Assembly: GCA_019057735.1 (NCBI GenBank)
Contig: JAHLWV010000008.1
Span: 1 to 25,777 of the forward strand
Length of the DNA stretch: 25,777 bases
Reading direction: 5' to 3'
Source: Promethearchaeota archaeon
GTDB lineage: Archaea; Asgardarchaeota; Lokiarchaeia; Sigynarchaeales; SOKP01
A program made the position numbers and the translations under genes. This document shows positions 1 to 8,171 of this stretch, piece after piece (positions within the stretch are counted from its first letter, which is position 1; every line of letters starts with the position of its first letter). The notes beneath the pieces are model-generated. The model saw only the letters and a list, made by a program, of their open reading frames with translations. It was not told the DNA's origin and did not search any database.

Positions 1-552
1 ATGTACTTAGGGGTTTTTACAGATTTTTTAGTGGTCCTAGCAACAGAAACTAATTTGGATAATACTTACGGTTTAGTTGGAATCTTAAGTTACATTTGGT
101 TTGCTCCAGTAATGATACTTGCTCTATATATCGGTGCTGAACTCTTATTGCCCAAGAGAAAGTGGTATCTTATGGCTATAGTCATTATTATTTGCCTAGT
201 ATTTGTAGTTCTTTTCTTAATGGATCCTATGGGCACTTTTAATTTTGTCCCTCCATTAGTTCCAGGAGAATCATTAATTGATTATAATGTCAATATATTC
301 ACGCCAGCGGGAATTATAATGGCAGTCTTGTTACTCATGGTTTTAATTATTCTTGGGTTTGGTTTTTTAGTAAAGAGCATTCAGTCTACAGGCGTGTTAA
401 GGAAAAAATTCTTGTTCTTATCGATGGGAGCTATATGTTTTTGCATTTTTGGATTACTTGAGGGGTTAACTGCTCCAGGAGTGATGGTAATTTTTGTTAG
501 AATTGGTTATCTAATTAGTTTTTGGCTGATGTATTACGGTCTAAAAGACTAG
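1..552 (+). CDS. Multi-spanning membrane protein, probably missing its N-terminus
   Basis: The visible 183 residues hold about five hydrophobic segments, near residues 24-49, 55-75, 101-125, 136-156 and 159-180, with short charged loops between them (PKRKW after the first, LRKK before the fourth) and a C-terminus that ends right after the last helix (MYYGLKD). No soluble domain, catalytic motif or signal peptide is visible. The first base of the window is an ATG, but the frame is open to the edge and the first visible residues (FLVVLA) look like the tail of another helix, so the real start probably lies upstream. Layout and length suggest the last five to six helices of a seven-helix sensor-like membrane protein; this is inference and no function is assigned. 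A T-rich tract follows the stop codon. Confidence 0.6.
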   Translation: MYLGVFTDFLVVLATETNLDNTYGLVGILSYIWFAPVMILALYIGAELLLPKRKWYLMAIVIIICLVFVVLFLMDPMGTFNFVPPLVPGESLIDYNVNIFTPAGIIMAVLLLMVLIILGFGFLVKSIQSTGVLRKKFLFLSMGAICFCIFGLLEGLTAPGVMVIFVRIGYLISFWLMYYGLKD

Positions 553-567
553 AATTATTTTACAAAT

Positions 568-590
568 CTTTTTTTTCTTTTTTATTCTTT
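568..590 (+). terminator. T-rich archaeal-type terminator
   Basis: About 16 bases after the stop of the membrane protein gene the + strand carries an almost unbroken T tract (T8-C-T6 and more T). Archaeal RNA polymerase stops on oligo-T without needing a hairpin. It fits termination of the first gene ahead of the separately started hydrolase gene. Confidence 0.5.
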
Positions 591-662
591 CAAAAGGCAA
601 ATTAAAAATTCCTTTCTTTATTTTTTCAAATAAGAATCAAATTTGGGAGCTAGGTACTTTTA

Positions 663-1685
663 TTGTATAAATTTAAATCTGAAGTCAATAAAATTGACGA
701 TGTCTATCGAATTAAAATTGATGTTCCATTTGCAGTAAAGTTCGTTTGCCTTTACCTTTTTAAATTAAATGATCAATTTATTCTAATAGATGCAGGTTTA
801 AATATGGGAAATTGGAGTAAACTCCTTTTTAAAGCGTTAAATGATATAAATATAGGTATTGAGGATATTAATTATTGTTTTATTACTCATCTTCATTTGG
901 ATCACATAGGATTGGTAAAAACGCTTAAAAGAAAAAATCCAAACATGAAAATAGTTATGAACGATATAACTCATAAGATTTTGAGATGGGAAACACACGA
1001 TTCGAGTATGGAAGAACTAGAAACTGAAGCGAAAAAAGCTGCTAATCTGATGATAAAATATGGAATTAGCGAAGAACAAGGGAAAAAAGTGGTCCAATTT
1101 TTCACTTTTTGGCCAAGGCTTCTGCGCTACCAGAAACCAGATGTAATTGTGCGCGATAATGATACGTTTTTGAACGATTTAGAAGTAATCTGGACTCCAG
1201 GTCATAGCTTTGGCCATACAGTCATTTTTAATGCTAAAAAGAAATATCTCTTTGCTGGAGATCACATCCTTTCGAGAATTACTCCACATATCGGAAATTT
1301 TTTAATCCCCAATACTCTTAAGGATGAATATGAGAAGTACGATTTTAATAACATTTTAGACCATTATCTAAACTCGCTAGATCGAATTGATAAGTTAAAT
1401 GCAAAGATAATTTTCCCTGCTCATCAAGACATAATATATAATCCACATGAACGAATTTTAGAAATAAAGAAACATCACGAGAATAGATTATCTGAAATAT
1501 CAAATTTAATCAAAGAAAAACCTATGACCCCCTTTGAAATTTCTCAAACTCATTTTGGAACTGAATTGGACGAAATTAACTCTTTCATGGCCTTAAGTGA
1601 AATTCTAGGACACTTACTTTTTCTGGAAAATCAAGGAAAAGTACAGAAATATGAAAAGAACGGACATATTTTTTATACGAGCTAA
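663..1685 (+). CDS. Metallo-beta-lactamase-fold hydrolase with C-terminal helical domain
   Basis: A 340-aa protein with the complete metal-binding set of the MBL fold: THLHLDH (His76, His78, Asp80, His81), PGHS (His181), AGDH (Asp200) and FPAH (His254). This is the binuclear zinc layout of glyoxalase II/LACTB2-like hydrolases. After about residue 265 comes a helical region with a winged-helix look (MTPFEISQTHFG, then SEILGHLLFLENQGKV), the usual tail of LACTB2-like and related MBL proteins. The substrate cannot be told from sequence; thioester or phosphodiester hydrolysis is possible. The chosen start is TTG at 663, preceded by an AGGT element; there is no ATG close by in frame. It has no clear operon partner and converges with the Lrp-type gene, 43 bases from its end. 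Confidence 0.85.
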   Translation: MYKFKSEVNKIDDVYRIKIDVPFAVKFVCLYLFKLNDQFILIDAGLNMGNWSKLLFKALNDINIGIEDINYCFITHLHLDHIGLVKTLKRKNPNMKIVMNDITHKILRWETHDSSMEELETEAKKAANLMIKYGISEEQGKKVVQFFTFWPRLLRYQKPDVIVRDNDTFLNDLEVIWTPGHSFGHTVIFNAKKKYLFAGDHILSRITPHIGNFLIPNTLKDEYEKYDFNNILDHYLNSLDRIDKLNAKIIFPAHQDIIYNPHERILEIKKHHENRLSEISNLIKEKPMTPFEISQTHFGTELDEINSFMALSEILGHLLFLENQGKVQKYEKNGHIFYTS

Positions 1686-1728
1686 GAAATTAAGCGCTTA
1701 GTTAAAAAATCGAATAATTGTAAGTTTT

Positions 1729-2190
1729 TTAAATTAATATTTTCTCATTTTTAGAGACAGTCTTAATTGGTTTTAACACAACACAAACTCTTTCGACGCC
1801 TTTGACATCGCTTCTACCTCTAAAACTTTCGATAACTGCATCCAGTTCATTTATTTCTGGAACATTAATTTTAACGAGAATGCCACATTCTCCCGCTAAG
1901 AAATAAACTTCTTCACACTGAGGAAGAACTTGAGTCTCTCGTAATAATTCTTTTAGTTCGGAATGGCTTCTTGGTATTAATGTGATAAATGCGATTATAC
2001 AACGCTCGTCCTCTCTACATATTTTTATTGTAAACTTTTCTATTACTCCCACTTCTTGTAATTTAATTACTCGCTTTCTTACAGTTGACTCGGACAATCC
2101 TACTTCGTCAGCTATCTCTCTGTACGGACGTCGTGAATCAGCTATAAGCATTTCTAATATACACTTATCTTTTTCATCCAAATTTTTCAT
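1729..2190 (-). CDS. Lrp/AsnC-family transcriptional regulator
   Basis: About 153 aa. The N-terminal 60 residues form the AsnC-type helix-turn-helix (LDEKDKCILEML, then YREIADEVGLSESTVRKRV with the recognition helix), followed by the ligand-binding RAM-type alpha/beta domain (VYFLAGECGILVKINV, then a helix and VERVCVVLKPIKT). The frame can be extended to a GTG at 2196, but an AGGTG sequence lies 8 nt before the ATG at 2190 and only about 2 nt before the GTG, so the ATG is preferred. It lies about 75 bases after metF on the same strand with a possible TATA box of its own, so it may be co-transcribed with, or regulate, the one-carbon redox operon. The effector is unknown; amino acids are usual for this family. 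Confidence 0.88.
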   Translation of the reverse strand: MKNLDEKDKCILEMLIADSRRPYREIADEVGLSESTVRKRVIKLQEVGVIEKFTIKICREDERCIIAFITLIPRSHSELKELLRETQVLPQCEEVYFLAGECGILVKINVPEINELDAVIESFRGRSDVKGVERVCVVLKPIKTVSKNEKILI

Positions 2191-2218
2191 TTGCACTTCA
2201 CCTTTTTTTATGGATAAA

Positions 2219-2230
2219 ATTTTTAAATAA
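2219..2230 (-). promoter_or_regulatory. Candidate TATA box for the Lrp-type gene
   Basis: On the minus strand this reads as an A/T-only stretch (TTATTTAAAAAT) centred about 35 nt before the ATG at 2190. Position and composition fit an archaeal TATA box with a short leader. In so AT-rich a genome such matches are common, so it is only a candidate. Confidence 0.3.
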
Positions 2231-2265
2231 TTTTATCACTATTTTGTTTTACTCCTTATTTATTG

Positions 2266-3204
2266 TTAAAAGTTCTTTAATAAAGGCTCAAATAATCTTT
2301 CGTAATGCACGGCCATGCAATGTATACCTGCAGCCTTAGTAGTTTTCTTAATTTCTTTAATAAATGGTTCAAAAAAGTCAATATTAATCTTATCGATAAC
2401 TTCATTCCGCTTTTTTTTATCTTCTTTGTACTCTTTCTTTGCAGTCTTTAAAGCTTTTAAGAGATCCTTTGGAACTGAGACCCCAGGGATATATTCGTTA
2501 AAATACCAAGCAATCCCGTAGTTTTTTATAGGAAATAATCCTAGCAATACAGGAATATTGAATCTTTCTAATTCTTTAAGGAATTCTTTGGCATCATCTA
2601 TGTCAAAAGATGTTTGAGTTTGAATGAAATCGGCACCAACTTCTACTTTTCTTCCTACTTTTAAGATTTCGGGTTCTCTTGGGTTTGAATTTGGATTAGC
2701 GGCGCATCCCACATTCATTTCAATTTTTCCGCCTTCAATTTCTTTTCCCTCTAAATCAGTGCCATCATCTACCATCTTAGAAACGAGATCAATTAACTGC
2801 GTAGAGTCTAAATCAAATACAGCTCTTGCATTTTGATGATCTCCAAGAGCAGAATGATCTCCGGTTAGAGCAAGCATATTTTTTAGGCCAAGTATCGCTC
2901 CACCTAATATATCTCCAAATAAGGCAATTCGATTTCTATCTCGTACAGTCATCTGCCAAATAGCTTCTAAACCAACTTTTTCTTGAACTAAGTAGCAAGG
3001 GACCATGGAACATGTATAAGCATCTCCTTGTGGTCCATCAGTGACATTAGCAGCAACTATTTTTCCTGTTTTCTTCATTTCTTCCGCAGAATGCAGAATG
3101 GAGGACAAATCAACCATTTTCTTTGGTTCTAATTCACCAGTGAATAAAAATTTACCTTCTCTCATTGTTTTTACTAAATTACTGAACGCTGGTCTTTTTG
3201 TCAT
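2266..3204 (-). CDS. metF: Methylenetetrahydrofolate reductase, MetF subunit
   Basis: A 312-aa TIM-barrel flavoprotein of the MTHFR family, interconverting 5,10-methylene- and 5-methyl-tetrahydrofolate (or a pterin analogue). Family motifs in order: FTGELEPKK (residues about 20-28, with the conserved catalytic Glu), the NVTDGP strand-loop, ALTGDH in the flavin-binding region, and DFIQTQTSFD (about 192-201). Length matches free-standing MetF. It starts 3 nt after metV, and its ribosome-binding sequence (AAGGAGGAG) lies inside the last metV codons, so the two are translationally linked. As in acetogen MetVF pairs, the zinc/iron-sulfur partner is a separate gene. Which pterin is used in this archaeon (H4F or H4MPT) is not settled by the sequence. 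Confidence 0.92.
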   Translation of the reverse strand: MTKRPAFSNLVKTMREGKFLFTGELEPKKMVDLSSILHSAEEMKKTGKIVAANVTDGPQGDAYTCSMVPCYLVQEKVGLEAIWQMTVRDRNRIALFGDILGGAILGLKNMLALTGDHSALGDHQNARAVFDLDSTQLIDLVSKMVDDGTDLEGKEIEGGKIEMNVGCAANPNSNPREPEILKVGRKVEVGADFIQTQTSFDIDDAKEFLKELERFNIPVLLGLFPIKNYGIAWYFNEYIPGVSVPKDLLKALKTAKKEYKEDKKKRNEVIDKINIDFFEPFIKEIKKTTKAAGIHCMAVHYERLFEPLLKNF

Positions 3205-3207
3205 TCT

Positions 3208-3903
3208 TTATTTCTCCTCCTTTATTGGTTCTTCTTCGTTGGTATAAGATTTATTAATATCTATAAATCTAGGACTACTCCAAAGCTTGTAATTTCTTGG
3301 CGGACGGTATTTATTAAAGAGATCTAATCTATTAAATTTTTTAAGGCGTTGGTATATTTTTATCCAAGCACACTCGTATATGTATCCACCAACTTCGCAT
3401 TTACCATCAACAGTCCCGCCACATGGCCCGTTACTCAAGTTTTTAGCGCATCCGGCCATAGGACAGACTCCACCAGTAACCCCAAGTAAGCAATCCCCGC
3501 AAGTTTCACAGTATTCAGCAAAAGTATTTTCAGCATTATTTTCAGCCCCTCCAAACATGCTATCCTGAGCGGGATATGTAAGAATATTTTCAAATATTCG
3601 ATTCATCATAACGACACCTAATCCACAGGACAACGATACGATCGCATCATATTGCTCGATAAAAGGTCGAACGGTAGTGGCTGCGATTCTATCGTCACAT
3701 TGCCGAAGTACTGTTATAGCTTTCCATTTTAGTTCCTTTCCTTCACTCCGAGCCTTTAATTCTAGCATTTGTGCTAGGACTTTAGCCTCGTTGATCGAGC
3801 GTGGAGGTTGACAGCAACCGTCGCACCCGGCAACTAAAATTTTTGAATATTGTTTTATCATATCGTAAATTTCTCTAATATTTTTTTGTTGCGTAATTAT
3901 CAT
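3208..3903 (-). CDS. metV: MetV, cysteine-rich partner of methylenetetrahydrofolate reductase
   Basis: A 231-aa protein of the MTHFR C-terminal/MetV family. The N-terminal part carries Cys27, Cys30 and Cys31 in AGCDGCCQPPRS, Cys69 and Cys93. The C-terminal zinc-ribbon-like part carries eight more cysteines (132, 135, 138, 147, 152, 161, 169, 178), including the NGPCGG segment typical of the family. These presumably bind iron-sulfur clusters and zinc and pass electrons from the Hdr-type subunits to the MetF flavin. The ATG at 3903 is 9 nt after an AAGGAG sequence; an ATG a few bases upstream is out of frame. It sits between the 1153-aa HdrA fusion and metF, the order expected for an Hdr-linked MetVF complex. 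Confidence 0.9.
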   Translation of the reverse strand: MIITQQKNIREIYDMIKQYSKILVAGCDGCCQPPRSINEAKVLAQMLELKARSEGKELKWKAITVLRQCDDRIAATTVRPFIEQYDAIVSLSCGLGVVMMNRIFENILTYPAQDSMFGGAENNAENTFAEYCETCGDCLLGVTGGVCPMAGCAKNLSNGPCGGTVDGKCEVGGYIYECAWIKIYQRLKKFNRLDLFNKYRPPRNYKLWSSPRFIDINKSYTNEEEPIKEEK

Positions 3904-3936
3904 ATCTCATAACTCCTTTATTTTTATCATAATTTA

Positions 3937-6900
3937 TTATTTTGCAATCATAACTGATTTTTTTTTTACGTCCGATTCAAGGGGACCTAATTTTTTTATT
4001 TTCTGAACAAACTCTGTCATCGTATCTGAGAAGATTTTTCCTTCGCTTGCAGAAATCCACTTACGCATAAACCTATCTGGATTTATTCCTATTGACTCAA
4101 GTTCAGATTCAATTTCGAGAGTCCTTCTTAAGGCGTCATGGTTTCCGGCAATGTAGTGACAATCTCCAATGTGACACCCCCCTACGAACACTCCATCCGC
4201 CCCTTCCAAAAATGCTTGTAAGATAAAGCTTTTGGAGATTCCACCGGAACACATTACTCTAATAGTCCTAACATTTGGAGGATATTGATACCTACTTACT
4301 CCCGCCAAGTCTGCTCCAGCATAACTACACCAGTTGCAGAGAAAAGCAATAATTCTTGGGCGACCATTATCGAACTCTACGCGAGCTGCTTCAGCTATCA
4401 TTGGTTCGATTTGGGAGTTTCCAAAATGACTCATCGTAATTGCCCCCGCAGGACATTCTGCAGCACAGTCTCCGCACCCCTTACATAGTAGGGGATTAAC
4501 TTCGGAGATCATCAAACCTTGCTCGTACTTAACACCAACAGCCCCATAACTACATACATCAGCACACTTATTACAACCAATGCATAATGCGGGATCGACC
4601 TTTGAAATTACGCCTTCTGTAACTAAAATATCTTTCGATAGTATAGTAGTAGCTCTTGATGCTGCCGATAACGCTTGTGCAATACTTTCACTAATCGTAG
4701 CGCTTCCTCGGGCGGTTCCGCATAAAAAAATTCCTTCAGTTGCGAAATCTGAAGGTCTTAATTTTACATGTGCCTCTAAAAAGAATTTCTCATTGTTAGT
4801 GGGTACCTTCAACATCTTTGCTAAGGTTTCGTTTCCTTCACCACCAGAGACAATGCCAGCGCTTAATGCCACTAAATCTGCATTGATAGTAATTTTATCC
4901 CCTCTAGATGCAACAACATTTATGCTCAATTGTGTGTCTTTTTGAACGATTTCAGGGAGAAATTCGTTATTAAATCGAAGAAAAACAATTCCTTTTTCTC
5001 TCGCTATATTGTAATATTTCTCTTTAAATCCATAAGTTCTTATATCTCTGAATAAAACGATGATATTTAGTTTTGGATTAATCTCTTTTGCTTTTAAAGC
5101 GTTTTTTATTGCTTCTGAACAACACATTCTACTACAATAGGGATTTTCTTCATTTCTAGATCCAACACATTGTATCATTACTATAGTTTCTAAATCTTTG
5201 ATTTTTTCTGAATCTGTAAAAAGCACTTTTTCAAGTTCAGATTGGAGTATTACATTATCTGTTTTTCCATAAAGAAATTCCCCATCCTTTGGTTCGTACT
5301 CGTGAGCACCAGTAGCAACAATGATAATACCGTGCTGAAATTCCTTAATTTGTTTATTATTCCCAAATTCTATGTTAGTTGTGAAATTACAAACATATCC
5401 TCCAATTGCATTGATTTTAGCACTAGGAAAAACATTGATAAGTTTATGATCATTAACCTTTTTAATTAAATCTGCAACTAATTCTTGAACATCATAATTT
5501 TCAATAGTTTGATAAATATTATTCGAAAATCCACCTAATCTATCACTTTTCTCAACAAGAAATACTTCAAATCCTTGGTTTGCTAAATTTAGGGCTGCTG
5601 TCATTCCAGCAACACCCCCACCAATTATCATTCCTTTATGAATTACTGGTACTTGTTGTTCTTGTAATGGTACTAAATTACGAGCTTTTGCGATTGCCAT
5701 CCTTACTAAGTCTTTAGATTTTTCTGTGGCTTCTTTTGGCTCATGCATGTGTACCCACGAACATTGATCTCGAATATTAGCCAAATCAAATAGATATTTG
5801 TTCAAGCCCGCTTCCCTAATAGTTGCCTGAAATAACGGTTCGTGTGTCCTAGGCGTACATGAAGCAACAATCACTCGATTTAAATTAAATTCCTTAATTT
5901 TTTCTTTTATAGTTGTTTGAGTGTCAGCTGAGCATGTATATAAATTTCTTTCAGCATATATAACATTCGGTAATTTACTCGCATAGTCAACAACATCAGC
6001 AACGTCAACTACACCTGCAATATTAATTCCACAATGGCATACAAAAACTCCAATTCGAGGAGGTTCTCCAACATTATCAATTTCTTTCGGAAGCTTTTTT
6101 TCAGCGACTAATGTATTTCTAACCTCAGACAATAGAACACTGACAGCTCCAGCAGCAGCACTCGCCTCAACCACAGTTTCTGGAATATCTTTTGGTTCTG
6201 AAAACATCCCACAAACGTAAATTCCTTCTCGAGAGGTTTCTACTGGAGAGAATGGTTTTGTCTTACAGAATAATTCTTCATTCAATTCAATGTTTAGCGT
6301 TTTCGCTAATACTTCTGTACTACGATTTGGCATCGCCCCTACTGCTAAGACTACTAAGTTAAAAACTTCCTCAATTATTTTTCCATCTTCAGACTCAAAA
6401 TTAAGGATTAAATCGTTTGATTCTGGAATCTCTTTCACTGTTGAAATTCTACTTCGAATATATTTTACACCATATTCTTCTTGAGCCCGTTCTATGTATT
6501 TATCAAAATCTTTTCCACAAGCTCTTATATCCATTGAAAATATGGTTGGTTGAACTATTGGCATATGTTCTTTGGCGATTACTGCTTCCTTAGCAGAGTA
6601 CATGCAGCAAACTGAAGAACAATATTCACCGCCGTGTGTTTTATCTCTAGAGCCTACGCATTGTAAGAAAGCGATCTTTTTTGGAATTATCCCGTCTGAA
6701 GGCCTTAGAATGAGTCCAGAGTGAGGACCACTAGCGCTTAATATACGTTCAAATTGAATGCTAGTAACTACATTAGGATATTTCCCGTATCCATAATGTT
6801 GCGTTGGAGCAGGATCATATTCGTCAAATCCAGGAGCCAAAACTATAGCACCTACATTAAGCGTGGTTGTTTTATCTTCTAGAGTGTAATCTATAGCTTT

Positions 6901-7398
6901 AGCTTTACACACACCTTCGCAAAAACCACACCCTATACATAAATCTTGATCAATTGAAAAAACTAAAGGGACTGCTTGGGGGAATTTTACAGATATCGCA
7001 GCTCTTTTACCAAGTTCTTCGTTAAAAAAGTCCACTGCCTCTACAGGACATTCTTGAGCGCAAACACCACAACCAGTACATGTTTCTTGGTCTAAAAACA
7101 ACGATTTTTGCTTTAAATCTACGGTAAAATTACCAGGATTTCCTGAAACTTTTGTGAGAGTTGAATTGATTAAGAGAGTTATATTTTCGTGACGCCCTGC
7201 GGCTACTAATTTAGGAGCGAGAATGCAAATAGCGCAATCATTAGTCGGAAATGTTTTATCTAATTGGGACATCACACCTCCAATGCTCATCGTTGATTCT
7301 ACTAAGTATACTTTGTATCCAGAATCAGCCATATCCATAGAAGCTTGTATACCTGCAATTCCGCCCCCAACAACGAGAACTGAACCTACTTTTTTCAT
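3937..7398 (-). CDS. HdrA-HdrA-ferredoxin-MvhD fusion protein
   Basis: A 1153-aa iron-sulfur flavoprotein built of two HdrA-type halves and an MvhD tail. Residues 1-430: FAD domain (VVGGGIAG), the HdrA cysteine signature TFPTNDCAICILAPKL (about 49-64), and an inserted 2x[4Fe-4S] ferredoxin (Cys107/110/113/117 and 154/157/160/164). Residues 447-930: an HdrA N-terminal domain (GVFVCHCG, VASCTPRTHEPLF), a second FAD domain (IIGGGVAG) and PYCSRMCC. Residues 931-990: a second 2x[4Fe-4S] ferredoxin (Cys939/942/945/949 and 972/975/978/982). Residues 1013-1140: MvhD [2Fe-2S] domain (FLCNWCSYAGADLAGV, RVMCSG, GGCHIGDCHY). The second FAD domain lacks the FPTNDC cysteines, as in QmoB-like proteins. Its ATG overlaps the stop of the preceding gene (ATGA) and follows a GGGGGG-A4 sequence. 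It probably gathers and splits electrons for MetVF; the exact donors are inference. Confidence 0.9.
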   Translation of the reverse strand: MKKVGSVLVVGGGIAGIQASMDMADSGYKVYLVESTMSIGGVMSQLDKTFPTNDCAICILAPKLVAAGRHENITLLINSTLTKVSGNPGNFTVDLKQKSLFLDQETCTGCGVCAQECPVEAVDFFNEELGKRAAISVKFPQAVPLVFSIDQDLCIGCGFCEGVCKAKAIDYTLEDKTTTLNVGAIVLAPGFDEYDPAPTQHYGYGKYPNVVTSIQFERILSASGPHSGLILRPSDGIIPKKIAFLQCVGSRDKTHGGEYCSSVCCMYSAKEAVIAKEHMPIVQPTIFSMDIRACGKDFDKYIERAQEEYGVKYIRSRISTVKEIPESNDLILNFESEDGKIIEEVFNLVVLAVGAMPNRSTEVLAKTLNIELNEELFCKTKPFSPVETSREGIYVCGMFSEPKDIPETVVEASAAAGAVSVLLSEVRNTLVAEKKLPKEIDNVGEPPRIGVFVCHCGINIAGVVDVADVVDYASKLPNVIYAERNLYTCSADTQTTIKEKIKEFNLNRVIVASCTPRTHEPLFQATIREAGLNKYLFDLANIRDQCSWVHMHEPKEATEKSKDLVRMAIAKARNLVPLQEQQVPVIHKGMIIGGGVAGMTAALNLANQGFEVFLVEKSDRLGGFSNNIYQTIENYDVQELVADLIKKVNDHKLINVFPSAKINAIGGYVCNFTTNIEFGNNKQIKEFQHGIIIVATGAHEYEPKDGEFLYGKTDNVILQSELEKVLFTDSEKIKDLETIVMIQCVGSRNEENPYCSRMCCSEAIKNALKAKEINPKLNIIVLFRDIRTYGFKEKYYNIAREKGIVFLRFNNEFLPEIVQKDTQLSINVVASRGDKITINADLVALSAGIVSGGEGNETLAKMLKVPTNNEKFFLEAHVKLRPSDFATEGIFLCGTARGSATISESIAQALSAASRATTILSKDILVTEGVISKVDPALCIGCNKCADVCSYGAVGVKYEQGLMISEVNPLLCKGCGDCAAECPAGAITMSHFGNSQIEPMIAEAARVEFDNGRPRIIAFLCNWCSYAGADLAGVSRYQYPPNVRTIRVMCSGGISKSFILQAFLEGADGVFVGGCHIGDCHYIAGNHDALRRTLEIESELESIGINPDRFMRKWISASEGKIFSDTMTEFVQKIKKLGPLESDVKKKSVMIAK

Positions 7399-8171
7399 TC
7401 TTTTCCCCCCTGAATTGAAATAAATGTTGGAATTTCCTCGTTAATTTCGTGAACATCCACTAAGCCTCGCGATCTTAAAACAACGATATGTTCCAAAACT
7501 TCCTTAGCTTTAATGCCAATTTCATTTGCTATATCCGGAACGGATTTACCAATTTCTTTTATTTTTATAACTATTTTATGACGAACAAATTCGTTATTGA
7601 TTGCATCCCTAAGAATACTCTCAAACTTTTCGGCTGTAATTTGATTCCCATATACATTTTTTTCGGTAACTAAATCTCTTTGGCGAGAAATTAAACCTCG
7701 AAGTCGTGAACTCTCTAAAACGCTTTTAACAGCTTCGAGATCATCAATAATTTGAGTTTTATTTTTGCTTTCTTTTATAGGAGATGGTCCTAATTCTCGT
7801 ATATGTTTAGTAAAGTCCGATACTATTTGGGCAAATCGGTTTCCTTCTGCAGCAGAAACCCAATCAAGGCGCATTCTATCGGAAAACTTCACAATACTTA
7901 ATAACCTACTTAGCGTACTCATTTTTATTTCAGCTTCGTAATTGCCAGTTATGTAGTGACAATCCCCTAAATGGCATCCTAATACAAGCACACCATCAAT
8001 TCCGTGCAGAAAAGCATCAGCAACGAATGTTGGATCAACCCTACCTGAACACATTACTCGAATAATCCGAATATTGGTAGGATACTGAATTCGACTCACC
8101 CCTGCTAGATCAGCACCAGCATACGAACACCAATTACATAAAAATCCCAAAATTTTTGGTTCGAATGGAAT
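7395..8171 (-). CDS. MvhD-like [2Fe-2S] protein with C-terminal helix-turn-helix
   Basis: An MvhD/FrhD-type electron-transfer domain (FLCNWCSYAGADLAGV, RVMCSGRVDP, LGCHLGDCHY; five cysteines for a [2Fe-2S] cluster) fills about the first 130 residues, followed by a roughly 60-aa linker and a winged-helix-like C-terminus (SVPDIANEIGIKAKEVLEHI, then LRSRGLVDV). The start is uncertain. The first conventional start, TTG at 8150, would cut off the EPKIL strand that MvhD proteins normally have and is 29 nt from any ribosome-binding sequence. ATT at 8171 keeps that strand, lies 8 nt after GGAGGTG and directly follows the TAA stop of the preceding gene in the same frame. The coordinates use the ATT start; read-through of the TAA is the alternative. 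The 3' end overlaps the HdrA-fusion ATG by 4 bases. Confidence 0.82.
   Translation of the reverse strand: MPFEPKILGFLCNWCSYAGADLAGVSRIQYPTNIRIIRVMCSGRVDPTFVADAFLHGIDGVLVLGCHLGDCHYITGNYEAEIKMSTLSRLLSIVKFSDRMRLDWVSAAEGNRFAQIVSDFTKHIRELGPSPIKESKNKTQIIDDLEAVKSVLESSRLRGLISRQRDLVTEKNVYGNQITAEKFESILRDAINNEFVRHKIVIKIKEIGKSVPDIANEIGIKAKEVLEHIVVLRSRGLVDVHEINEEIPTFISIQGGKE

Noticed and set aside
4580..4945. 121-aa forward frame inside the 1153-aa gene
   Set aside because: Antisense to conserved FAD and ferredoxin motifs; no homology features of its own.
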